NCBI RefSeq assembly: GCF_008122525.1
Contig: NZ_VSRV01000001.1
Coordinates: forward strand, 2,108,001 to 2,172,000
Length of the DNA: 64,000 nucleotides
Source of the DNA: Marinomonas sp. IMCC 4694
Lineage (GTDB): Bacteria > Pseudomonadota > Gammaproteobacteria > Pseudomonadales > Marinomonadaceae
Direction: 5' to 3'
Of this stretch, positions 8,810-16,575 are shown in pieces (position 1 is the stretch's first letter; each line of letters opens with the position of its first letter). The notes below the pieces were generated by a model that ran no database searches, was not told the DNA's origin, and worked only from the letters and a program-made list of their open reading frames with translations. The position numbers and the translations under genes are program-made.

Positions 8810-9644
8810 GGGCGGCCTTGGTCGCGGTTTCTTTGGACTTCACCGCTCGCTGAATAGGCTCTACTTTTCGTTGCTTTTCATACAAAAACGTCAACACTTG
8901 GGTGCGATAATCGACATATCTAGGGTCATTCGCTAAAGCCAAACGATCCCGTGGACGCTCTAAATCCACGTGTAAAATTTCCCCCACGCTGGCTTCTGGA
9001 CCGTTTGTCATCATGACAATGCGGTCCGACAATAAAACCGCTTCGTCCACATCATGGGTAATCATAATCACGGTATTATTAAGATCTTTTTGAATTTCCA
9101 TAAGCGAGTCTTGTAAATGCGCTCTTGTCAACGCGTCAAGCGCACCAAAAGGCTCATCCATCAACAAGACACTCGGCTCCATCGCCAAAGCTCGAGCAAT
9201 ACCTACGCGCTGTTTCATACCGCCAGAGATTTCATCTGGACGCTTATCAGCAGCGTGCGTCATATGCACCAACTCTAAGTTATGCATGATCCAGTCGTGC
9301 ATTTCTTTCTTCGTTTTGGTTTTTCTGAACACTCTTTTTACCGCTAACTCGACATTTTGATAGGACGTCAACCAAGGTAATAGTGAGTGATTTTGAAAGA
9401 CCACTGCACGCTCTGGCCCTGGCCCTTTCACTTCTTTTCCGTCGAGCAAAATGCCACCTTCGGTAGCGTCATACAAACCCGCAACGATATTCAACACCGT
9501 GGACTTACCGCACCCAGAGTGACCGATAAGAGAAACGAACTCGCCTTTTTCAATTTTTAAACTGACGTTATCCAATGCCTTAAACGGCCCTTTTGGCGTC
9601 GGAAACTCAATAGAAACGTGACTGATGTCTAAATGTGTCGCCAT
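8802..9644 (-). CDS. nrtC: Nitrate ABC transporter ATP-binding protein
   Basis: 280-residue ATPase of the nitrate/sulphonate/taurine importer class. It shows Walker A GHSGCGKST, Q-loop VVFQNHSLLPW, signature ISGGMKQRVGIARAL, Walker B LLMDEPFGALD and the H-loop THDVDEA. There is no NrtA-like C-terminal sensor domain as in cyanobacterial NrtC, so it is closer to NrtD/NasD in form. Start 9644 is preferred over the longer frame to 9686 because GGGAGAA lies six bases before it, and it then begins 14 bases after the nrtB stop. It powers the NrtB permease. Confidence 0.93.
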   Translation of the reverse strand: MATHLDISHVSIEFPTPKGPFKALDNVSLKIEKGEFVSLIGHSGCGKSTVLNIVAGLYDATEGGILLDGKEVKGPGPERAVVFQNHSLLPWLTSYQNVELAVKRVFRKTKTKKEMHDWIMHNLELVHMTHAADKRPDEISGGMKQRVGIARALAMEPSVLLMDEPFGALDALTRAHLQDSLMEIQKDLNNTVIMITHDVDEAVLLSDRIVMMTNGPEASVGEILHVDLERPRDRLALANDPRYVDYRTQVLTFLYEKQRKVEPIQRAVKSKETATKAAHA

Positions 9645-9658
9645 GGTATTCTCCCGTC

Positions 9659-10630
9659 TTAGCGTAATATTTGTGTTTTGTCCCAAGAGACAATGCGCTG
9701 TATGGTCAGCATGACTCGGTCTAATAAGTAACCGATAAAGCCAATCATCAATACCGCTACCATGATCCGCCCCAACGAGTTTGAACTGCCGTTTTGAAAC
9801 TCATCCCAAACGAACTTTCCTAACCCAGGGTTTTGCGCCAACATTTCGGCCGCTATTAATACCATCCAAGCAATACCCAGTGATAAGCGCAACCCGGTAA
9901 ACATCAAGGGAATCGCTGAAGGAATCACGATCTTCATCACATGAGTCACCCATCCAAGCTGAAGCACTTTAGAAACATTGAGCAAGTCTTTTTCCACAGC
10001 AGCAACACCAACCGCGGTATTAATTAACGTTGGCCACATGCAACATAACGTTACTGTAAACATTGAAGTTAAAAATGATTTCGAAAACATCGGATCATCC
10101 GATACGTAACTCGCGCTGACTACCATAGTGACCAAAGGTAACCACGCCAAAGGTGAAACCGGTTTAAAGATCTGAATGACAGGATTTAAAGCACTGTAAA
10201 CAGAACGATTTAGACCGATTAGAATGCCCAATGGAATGGCAATAAAGCTGGCCAAACCAAAGCCAGCCAGTACGGTATAAAGGCTGGTAAAAATCTGATC
10301 AAAAAATGTCGGTTTTCCTGTGTAGTCTCTTAATGTTCCTTCGTAATTAGGGTCTTTCGCTTGACGCTCAGCAATACGCTCTTCTTGACGCACATAAAAT
10401 TTATCTTCTTTTAGTCGCTCACGCTGATGCTCTGCAACCAAACTGTTCCATTGTTCATAAACTACGACGGGGCCAGGAAACTCTCCTAACGAGGTATGAA
10501 CTCGGCTGGCCCCCATCTGCCATAACGAGATGAAGACTAAAATGCCAAAAATAGGCAGTAACATACCTTTAAAGGACAGCTCACTGAGCTTGTCTTTTAG
10601 CGACGCCATAGTTAGGTTGCTTATCATCAT
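9659..10630 (-). CDS. nrtB: Nitrate ABC transporter permease NrtB
   Basis: 323 residues with one N-terminal membrane segment (LPIFGILVFISLWQMGA), a charged loop of about 85 residues, then a binding-protein-dependent permease domain with five or so hydrophobic segments. The EAA-type cytoplasmic loop is visible (VSKVLQLGWVTHVMKIVIPSAIP). Two copies should form the inner-membrane channel with the neighbouring ATPase, taking nitrate from NrtA. It lies about 90 bases downstream of nrtA; no terminator is visible between them. Start at the first of two Met codons is assumed. Confidence 0.93.
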   Translation of the reverse strand: MMISNLTMASLKDKLSELSFKGMLLPIFGILVFISLWQMGASRVHTSLGEFPGPVVVYEQWNSLVAEHQRERLKEDKFYVRQEERIAERQAKDPNYEGTLRDYTGKPTFFDQIFTSLYTVLAGFGLASFIAIPLGILIGLNRSVYSALNPVIQIFKPVSPLAWLPLVTMVVSASYVSDDPMFSKSFLTSMFTVTLCCMWPTLINTAVGVAAVEKDLLNVSKVLQLGWVTHVMKIVIPSAIPLMFTGLRLSLGIAWMVLIAAEMLAQNPGLGKFVWDEFQNGSSNSLGRIMVAVLMIGFIGYLLDRVMLTIQRIVSWDKTQILR

Positions 10631-10720
10631 GTATTCTCACTTTGTTTTACTCGGGCTATTGCACACACTAAGCCATCTCATAAAGCCGCCACACAAGGCG
10701 GCGGCTATTACGAGATTGAG

Positions 10721-12130
10721 TTAGATTTGATCGTCGTTTTTCAAGCCAATATCAAAACGCTTCAAGTAATCATTAGGGTATTTACCGTCGTACAAAACAC
10801 CGTCTATGAAGTCACTTTGTGGTGCTTTAAAACCATCTTCTGTTTTGAAGTCAGGAAATTCAGTCGCTTTCATAATCCCATCTTCTATTAACGCTCGAGC
10901 CGCCTGTGCGTATATATCTGGACGATAAACGTCTTTGGCGATATTCATAAACCACTCATCTGATTTAGGCTCAGCAATTTGACCCCAACGGCGCATTTGC
11001 GTTAAATACCAAATCGCGTCGCTGTAGTAGGGGTAAGTCGCGTGATGGCGAAAGAACACATTAAAATCAGGAATCTCACGCTTATCGCCTTTTTCGTACT
11101 CAAAGGTGCCCGTCATGCTGTTTGCAATGACATCGTAATCAGCGCCAACATATTGACTACGTGAAAGGATCTCAACGGCTTCTGGACGATTACCATTGTT
11201 GTTATCATCCAACCATTTCGCCGCACGAATCATGGCTTTTACCACACGGATATGAGTGTTTGGATTTTGCTCAGCCCACTCGTTGCTCACACCGAATACT
11301 TTTTCAGGGTTATTTTTCCAAATTTCATAATCCGTAATAACGGGCACACCAATACCCTTGAATACGGCTTGCTGATTCCATGGTTCACCCACGCAATAGC
11401 CAGAAATGGTGCCGGCCTCCATGGTGGCTGGCATTTGTGGCGGTGGCGTCACCGACAACAAGGCATCCGCGTTAATTTGGCCACTTGTATCGCCACGCGC
11501 TGGTGCATAATATCCTGGATGAATGCCGCCAGCGGCTAGCCAGTAACGCAATTCATAGTTGTGCGTTGATACTGGAAATACCATGCCCATTTTAAAAGGC
11601 TTACCCTGAGCCTTATAACCATCAATCACTGGCTTAAGGGCACTTGCACTGATTGGGTGAACCGGTTTTCCATCGGCGTCGTTTGGAATATTCTTCTTCA
11701 TCTCAGCCCAAACATCGTTCGAAACCGTAATACCGTTACCATTTAAATCCATGCTAAACGCAGTCACTATGTGGGCTTTAGTACCATAGCCAATGGTTGC
11801 GCCCAGTGGTTGACCTGCCAGCATGTGAGCGCCATCTAATTGACCATCTATTACTCGGTCTAATAGCACTTTCCAGTTCGCTTGTGCTTCTAACGTGACG
11901 TACAAACCTTCATCTTCGAAGTAACCCTTTTCATAAGCGATGGCCAAAGGCGCCATATCGGTTAACTTTATAAAGCCAAATTTAAGCTCTTCTTTTTCCG
12001 CGTAACCCAGTTCTGCTTGCGCTGTTAATGACAACAAAGCTGACCCAAGAACAAGGCCAAAGGTCACACGTCGAGTTGTTTTTGCCAACGTTGATAACGG
12101 GGTAACCGTCTTTAAAAGTCTTACATTCAT
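10721..12130 (-). CDS. nrtA: Periplasmic nitrate-binding protein NrtA
   Basis: 469 residues from the chosen start. The N-terminus TTRRVTFGLVLGSALLSLTAQA is a signal sequence with a twin arginine and an AQA cleavage site, so export by Tat is possible. The mature part is the NrtA/CmpA/NasS solute-binding family (LKFGFIKLTDMAPLAIAYEKG, GAHMLAGQPLGATIG, YCVGEPWNQQAV). The open frame extends to 12223, but ATG 12130 has GGAG nine bases upstream and the extra 31 codons are the attenuator region. It heads the nrtABC-nasB-nirBD transcript and is strongly similar to nasS, the cytoplasmic sensor encoded just upstream. Confidence 0.94.
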   Translation of the reverse strand: MNVRLLKTVTPLSTLAKTTRRVTFGLVLGSALLSLTAQAELGYAEKEELKFGFIKLTDMAPLAIAYEKGYFEDEGLYVTLEAQANWKVLLDRVIDGQLDGAHMLAGQPLGATIGYGTKAHIVTAFSMDLNGNGITVSNDVWAEMKKNIPNDADGKPVHPISASALKPVIDGYKAQGKPFKMGMVFPVSTHNYELRYWLAAGGIHPGYYAPARGDTSGQINADALLSVTPPPQMPATMEAGTISGYCVGEPWNQQAVFKGIGVPVITDYEIWKNNPEKVFGVSNEWAEQNPNTHIRVVKAMIRAAKWLDDNNNGNRPEAVEILSRSQYVGADYDVIANSMTGTFEYEKGDKREIPDFNVFFRHHATYPYYSDAIWYLTQMRRWGQIAEPKSDEWFMNIAKDVYRPDIYAQAARALIEDGIMKATEFPDFKTEDGFKAPQSDFIDGVLYDGKYPNDYLKRFDIGLKNDDQI

Positions 12131-12346
12131 CGTAGTGCTCCGCTTTGAGAGTGAGTAAAAATCAAAAACAAAAAAAAGGCGCGTGCAAATCACATATAAT
12201 GTGTTTACAGGCACCTTTGCCATTCAAGAAAAGCCCTACATTGGACTTTAATAATGTGAACAATCACCAGCCATCGTTGCTGGTGTTGCTAAAATAAAGC
12301 GTTCATTTTTTATCGTTAAATCGTGTTTGTCCCGATAACGATTTAC
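12131..12346 (-). promoter_or_regulatory. nrtA leader RNA with two ANTAR-type hairpins
   Basis: On the minus strand hairpin P1 (12265-12285) has arms CACCAGC and GCTGGTG around loop AACGATG. Hairpin P2 (12210-12221) has arms GGC and GCC around loop AAAGGT. Both loops have A at position 1 and G at position 4. P2 uses bases 12210-12217 that also form the 5' arm of the terminator, so binding that holds P2 closed would prevent termination. An upstream inverted repeat near 12310-12340 may add a third stem. The same plan is seen before nasA, which makes chance unlikely. Confidence 0.72.
12170..12217 (-). terminator. Intrinsic terminator (attenuator) in the nrtA leader
   Basis: Arms AAGGTGCCTGTAAA and TTTGCACGCGCCTT pair along 14 positions with one mismatch and two G-U pairs, capped by an inner CACAT/ATGTG hairpin. 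Eight T follow (12177-12170). It stands between the promoter and the nrtA start. Confidence 0.85.
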
Positions 12347-12354
12347 TAAATAAT

Positions 12355-12372
12355 TAGCATAAAACGCGCCAA
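12355..12372 (-). promoter_or_regulatory. Sigma-54 promoter of nrtA
   Basis: The minus strand reads TTGGCGCGTTTTATGCTA, with GG at 12370-12369 and GC at 12358-12357, spaced by 10 bases. Transcription should begin near 12346. A TGGTGCG half-site like that of NtrC lies about 120 bases upstream (12488-12494). The rest of 12373-12505 is AT-rich and shows nothing else I can name. Confidence 0.72.
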
Positions 12373-12505
12373 CTATCTTAAGTTAATGATTTTGTTGATT
12401 TTTAATTTATGGATGTGTTTTTTAGTCACCGCTCACTATAAATTCCATCCCTGTTTAGGTTTTACTGCGCCCAACCATCACGCACAACGCACCATAAAGG
12501 ACACG

Positions 12506-13696
12506 CTACCGCCGAAACCCTTTATGGATACCCTCTTCATGTAATCGTATCTTTCCTGATGCGACAGACCCCAGCCAAACCAAAGCTTCATCTGGTGCTA
12601 AATGCCAAGAACGATCAAGGGTGTCGCTTAAACCTAATGCCTTAATGTACAAATCTTGTCGATACACCTGCTCAGCGGTTTCATTAAGAGAAGCGACAGA
12701 TGATAATTGATGCCAACGGTGCATTTGCGCCATAATCCATAGTGCATAACTGGGCAGCGGCTTATTCACACCCTCGCCAGAAAAACGTTGATACGCTTGC
12801 AACGGCCAGTCAAACTGGCTTTTAGGTTTTATAGAACCAAAACCATAAATCAACTGCTCAACCGTGCAGTTCAAATACTCTGACTGACTTAACAGGTTCA
12901 ATAAATCTGTTCGATTAATGGGGTCATCTACCCATCGGCACGCTTTTTCCAAGGCTCGAATCATGGCTAGATGTACGTCTGGTTTTTGCTCAGCCCATAA
13001 AGAATTCACACCGAAAACTTTCTCGGGTGTGCTGCCCCAAATGTCGTAACCTGTCACCAACATGTGACCGACACCTTGCTCCACCGCAAGACTGTTCCAG
13101 GGCTCTCCAACGCAATAGCCATCAATGTCGCCGCTTTTTAAACTGTCTATCATTTTTACTGGTGGCACGACGACAATTTGAACGTCTTTATCTGGGTCTA
13201 TGCCTGCTTGGCTAAGCCAATCCCTTAATTGGTAATTGTGAGACGAATACGGGTATACCATGGCAAAACGTAACGGCGGTTTATCATCGCCACGCTCTTC
13301 AATACATTGTTTCAAGGCCATTCCGTTACGAATGTCCTCTGCATTACTGGCGACCAGCCGAAGCTGATCGTATAAGGCGTTACTCACTGTTATCCCATTA
13401 CCATTATGACTGACCGTAAAGCTGGTTTGCATGGCCGCTTTAAGCGTACCCACCCCTAATGTTGCCGCAATAGGCATTGAGGCCAACATATGAGCACCGT
13501 CGAGTAAATTAAAGGCCACTTTGTCGCGAATGCTGGCCCAAGAAGCCTCTTTCGACAAGACAACATCGACACCTTCATCGGCAAAGAAACCCTTTTCGTA
13601 AGCAATGACGAAAGGCGCACAATCAATCAGTGGAATAAACCCAATGCGAACAGGCTCTACGGCATGCAAAATAGGAGGATTTGATATTTGGCTCAT
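12506..13696 (-). CDS. nasS: Cytoplasmic nitrate/nitrite sensor NasS
   Basis: 396 residues, similar over its length to NrtA (IGFIPLIDCAPFVIAYEKGFF, GAHMLASMPIAATLG, YCVGEPWNSLAVEQG) but with no signal peptide, so it stays in the cytoplasm. In the NasS/NasT system NasS holds the antiterminator NasT inactive until nitrate or nitrite binds. Its start overlaps the nasT stop by four bases (ATGA), consistent with equal production of the two partners. The nasTS pair lies directly upstream of nrtA and is transcribed in the same direction. Confidence 0.92.
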   Translation of the reverse strand: MSQISNPPILHAVEPVRIGFIPLIDCAPFVIAYEKGFFADEGVDVVLSKEASWASIRDKVAFNLLDGAHMLASMPIAATLGVGTLKAAMQTSFTVSHNGNGITVSNALYDQLRLVASNAEDIRNGMALKQCIEERGDDKPPLRFAMVYPYSSHNYQLRDWLSQAGIDPDKDVQIVVVPPVKMIDSLKSGDIDGYCVGEPWNSLAVEQGVGHMLVTGYDIWGSTPEKVFGVNSLWAEQKPDVHLAMIRALEKACRWVDDPINRTDLLNLLSQSEYLNCTVEQLIYGFGSIKPKSQFDWPLQAYQRFSGEGVNKPLPSYALWIMAQMHRWHQLSSVASLNETAEQVYRQDLYIKALGLSDTLDRSWHLAPDEALVWLGSVASGKIRLHEEGIHKGFRR

Positions 13697-14298
13697 TTCG
13701 AATCCCCCATTAAAGCCATTACGGAAATGATGTTTCGCGCCACCTCAGTCATACGCTGACTACGATCCATCGCTAATTTTCTCAGCGCTTGGTAGGCGGC
13801 TGGTTCATCGCATTTTTGGTGTTTCATGATCAACCCTTTTGCTTTGTCTATGAGCTTACGGTCTTCTAATTGACTTTTTACACTTTCCAATTCAGACCTT
13901 AACGCTTGAAATTCTCTGAATCGAGCAATGGCGACTTGCAACAGCGCCTTGACACTTCCACTGTTAACTCCGTCAACAACATAAGCACTCACACCGGCAC
14001 GAATGGCGGCTTCGACATGTTTCGAGTCATCTTCTTGAGCAAACATAACGATGGGGCGAGGATTATCTTTAGTGAGTCTGGACATATTTTCCAACATATC
14101 TCGATCTGGCGACTCAATATCAATAATCACCATATCAGGCTGATATTTATTGACGGCCTCTGTTAAATTTTTGGCATTTTCAAGGCGCCTAATGACACGA
14201 TAGCCACTGTCCGTCATGGCTTGCTCAACAATCGCCGCTCTTGCGGGTTCATTATCGACAAGCATCACGGTTAATTCTGTTTCAGGGAGCGCTGGCAT
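13693..14298 (-). CDS. nasT: RNA-binding antiterminator NasT (receiver + ANTAR)
   Basis: 201 residues: an N-terminal receiver domain (residues about 10-125, with phospho-acceptor-like Asp in VIIDIESPD, but YVVDG where classic receivers have a Lys) and a C-terminal ANTAR domain (about 140-197: DKAKGLIMKHQ ... AYQALRKLAMD ... ARNIISVMAL). ANTAR proteins bind paired hexaloop hairpins in leader RNA and prevent termination. Two such leaders occur in this window, before nrtA and nasA. NasT is encoded in front of its inhibitor NasS, and a sigma-54 promoter lies 44-57 bases upstream of the start. Confidence 0.94.
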   Translation of the reverse strand: MPALPETELTVMLVDNEPARAAIVEQAMTDSGYRVIRRLENAKNLTEAVNKYQPDMVIIDIESPDRDMLENMSRLTKDNPRPIVMFAQEDDSKHVEAAIRAGVSAYVVDGVNSGSVKALLQVAIARFREFQALRSELESVKSQLEDRKLIDKAKGLIMKHQKCDEPAAYQALRKLAMDRSQRMTEVARNIISVMALMGDSK

Positions 14299-14339
14299 GG
14301 TGCATTCTCTTTAAAATCGTAAGTTTACGCTCAATTAAG

Positions 14340-14356
14340 AAGCAAATATTACGCCA
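14340..14356 (-). promoter_or_regulatory. Sigma-54 promoter of nasTS
   Basis: The minus strand reads CTGGCGTAATATTTGCT, with GG at 14355-14354 and GC at 14343-14342, spaced by 10 bases. The transcript would start near 14331, leaving about 33 untranslated bases and no attenuator. GGTGC and GCACC half-sites at 14467-14471 and 14489-14493 lie at a usual enhancer distance for NtrC. Confidence 0.68.
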
Positions 14357-14388
14357 GTAAGGTTGGTTTTTTTTCGAAGAATAAAGAC

Positions 14389-14412
14389 AAAAAAGGCCCA
14401 TTTTGGGCCTTT
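14389..14412 (-). terminator. Terminator after the LuxR-type gene
   Basis: Arms AAAGGCCCA and TGGGCCTTT around a three-base loop (14392-14412), with six T on the minus strand (14394-14389). It separates the lap region from the nasT promoter. Confidence 0.85.
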
Positions 14413-14508
14413 AAGAATGATTTGAGCAAAATATTGAATACAAAAAATACAGAAAAAAAAAATAACGGTGCGAAGTATTAAAAATATGCACCAACTAAAA
14501 GCAAAAAA

Positions 14509-15135
14509 TCACCCCTTAACCAGCAAAGCTAAAGACAACCGGTCTTTCGTGCCTGTCTTTTTAAAAATAGAGGTCAAGTGAGCTTTTATTGTACGCTCGG
14601 TGATACTCATCTCTAGAGCAATTTCCTTATTAGACAAACCTCTCGAAATACCTTCCGCTACCTTATGCTCACGTTCTGATAAATCTGCCAACTTATCTGA
14701 CAGCACAGAAGAAGCCGATATTGAAGGCGACTGCATAATAAGCTGCTGTATAAAAGCTTTTCCACCCCATATTTCCCCTGCATCGATCACAGACAACACC
14801 AATTCAAGCTGATCTTTACCAATATAAGGGGCACATTGACCATTGACTCCAGCAGAGAATAAACGCGCAGCCGCCGCTTGACTTGCCTGGTTAGGAAAAA
14901 CGATGATCTTTTGAGTAGGAAAATCAGAACACAAGCGCACAACGCCTTCCACTTGTTGTGAAAAGGCACTATCACCTAAATAAATAAAGCAGTATGAAAG
15001 CGCGCCCCCTGAGGCGCTAAGCACATCATAAGCCGCTTCAAACGATTCGGTTCGCACCATGGAAGCGGAGACATTGATAACCTGATTCCAATGCTTCCAT
15101 ACGGCGTCATCTGTATTCCAACACAAAATTTTCAA
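14509..15135 (-). CDS. LuxR-family transcription regulator with degenerate receiver-like domain
   Basis: 208 residues. The C-terminal part (about 145-205) is a LuxR/GerE helix-turn-helix: LADLSEREHKVAEGISRGLSNKEIALEMSITERTIKAHLTSI is a textbook match. The first 120 residues have the size and strand pattern of a receiver domain but no clear phospho-acceptor Asp (CFIYLGDS at the expected place), so control by phosphorylation is doubtful. It is the last gene after lapBC on the same strand, about 105 bases past lapC, and ends at a strong terminator. Control of the adhesin system is a guess from position. Confidence 0.85.
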   Translation of the reverse strand: MKILCWNTDDAVWKHWNQVINVSASMVRTESFEAAYDVLSASGGALSYCFIYLGDSAFSQQVEGVVRLCSDFPTQKIIVFPNQASQAAAARLFSAGVNGQCAPYIGKDQLELVLSVIDAGEIWGGKAFIQQLIMQSPSISASSVLSDKLADLSEREHKVAEGISRGLSNKEIALEMSITERTIKAHLTSIFKKTGTKDRLSLALLVKG

Positions 15136-15240
15136 AATAAGTTTCGTCCTAGCAAATACCTTGCTGACATTCTAAACAGCAAACAACACTCAATTGTTAA
15201 CATTTGTTATCAAGCTCTGTTCTAAGCATTATTTTTGTAA

Positions 15241-16575
15241 TTAACGTTCACGAAGTGCATTTTGTTTTGCTTTTAAAATAGGTTTTAGGAGGTAATCAAG
15301 CAATGTTTTCTTCCCTGTCAATATGTCTACCGTAGCCTGCATGCCAGGAATAATAGGTAATGGGGACTGATCGGTACCTAAATAATTTTTGTCAGTACGG
15401 ACTCGAACAAGGTAAAAGCTTTTCCCCTCTTCATCCAAAATGGTGTCTGCACTGATATTTTCAACCACCCCATGCAACCCCCCGAAAACAGCAAAATCAT
15501 ATGCCGACAATTTAACTACAGCACTGAATTTGGGCTGGATAAAACCAATGTTTTCAGGGCGAACTTTGGCTTCAATAAGCAGAGAGTCTTCAATGGGAAC
15601 GATTTCCATCAAATTCATACCAGGCTTGATAACGCCTCCAACGGTATTTAATTGAATTTGTTTTACAATTCCTTTCACTGGCGATCGAACTTGCGTTCTG
15701 GATACCTTGTCTTCAAGCGATACATTGGTTTCACGTAACTGATCCAGTTTGCTGCGTACGCCAGTCAGGTCCTCTTGGGCTTCTGATCGGAACGTCGCAT
15801 CACTTTCTTGCAGTTTACTTTGCGCTTCCTTTAAAGAGGATTGCGCACGTGGAATAGCAAGCTGAGTTGCCTCTAACTCTCCTTGTAGCTGATTAACTTG
15901 ACGCTCAAGCTGTAACAACTCAACCCGTGAAACGGCCCCTTGCTTATAAGCTGGACGTGTTAAATCCAGCTCTTCTTTTGAGAATCCATAACTTTGTTTT
16001 AGATTATCCAGTTTTGCCTCAAGCTCGATGATTTCTTGTCTTTTCTGTACAATTTGCTGCTCAAAACCCACTTGGTTTGTACGCAAAGACTCTCGCCGGC
16101 TGTTATACAAATCCAGCTCTCTTTTTACGACGAGGGGGTAATCTTTTTTAAACTCCTCACTAAAATCAGGTTCAATCCCGTAGGACTCAGCCTGTAAACG
16201 TGTTGCTCTTACTTGTAAATTAATCGATTCGGCTTGCTGCTCCCTCAGAGACGATAAGGCTTCTGTGTTTTCAATCGTCATCAAGATTTGGCGATTGTCT
16301 ACCACCTGACCCACTTGAACGTTAATTTCTTTTAAAATCCCCCCCTCAAGGTTTTGGATTTGCTGCACTTGACTCGAAGGTATTACCTTACCTTCGCCAA
16401 CCGTCACTTCATCCAAGGAGGTGTAATTTGCCCACACCAATGCCGCTGCTACAAAAACAAAGATTACCCATAAAATGATTCGCCCACCACGAGGAGTCTT
16501 TAGCATTAAGGCCGCGTTGCGGTCAGTAAGATATTCAAGATCGTGCTGTGAAATCGATTTATTATCACTCATCAT
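15241..16575 (-). CDS. lapC: Type I secretion membrane fusion protein, LapC/HlyD family
   Basis: 444 residues. A short cytoplasmic N-terminus is followed by one membrane segment (about residues 32-50, ILWVIFVFVAAALVW), a lipoyl-like half motif (VGEGKVIPSSQVQQIQNLEGGIL), a long coiled-coil hairpin (about 100-300) and the closing barrel (GMNLMEIVPIEDSLLIEAKVRPENIGFI). This is the adaptor that joins the inner-membrane ATPase to a TolC-like pore. The start shares one base with the lapB stop, so both are one operon. No outer-membrane partner gene is visible in the window. Confidence 0.9.
   Translation of the reverse strand: MMSDNKSISQHDLEYLTDRNAALMLKTPRGGRIILWVIFVFVAAALVWANYTSLDEVTVGEGKVIPSSQVQQIQNLEGGILKEINVQVGQVVDNRQILMTIENTEALSSLREQQAESINLQVRATRLQAESYGIEPDFSEEFKKDYPLVVKRELDLYNSRRESLRTNQVGFEQQIVQKRQEIIELEAKLDNLKQSYGFSKEELDLTRPAYKQGAVSRVELLQLERQVNQLQGELEATQLAIPRAQSSLKEAQSKLQESDATFRSEAQEDLTGVRSKLDQLRETNVSLEDKVSRTQVRSPVKGIVKQIQLNTVGGVIKPGMNLMEIVPIEDSLLIEAKVRPENIGFIQPKFSAVVKLSAYDFAVFGGLHGVVENISADTILDEEGKSFYLVRVRTDKNYLGTDQSPLPIIPGMQATVDILTGKKTLLDYLLKPILKAKQNALRER

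Noticed and set aside
12131..12223. Extended N-terminus of NrtA from ATG 12223
   Set aside because: It would read through the attenuator and put 31 unrelated residues before a normal signal peptide.
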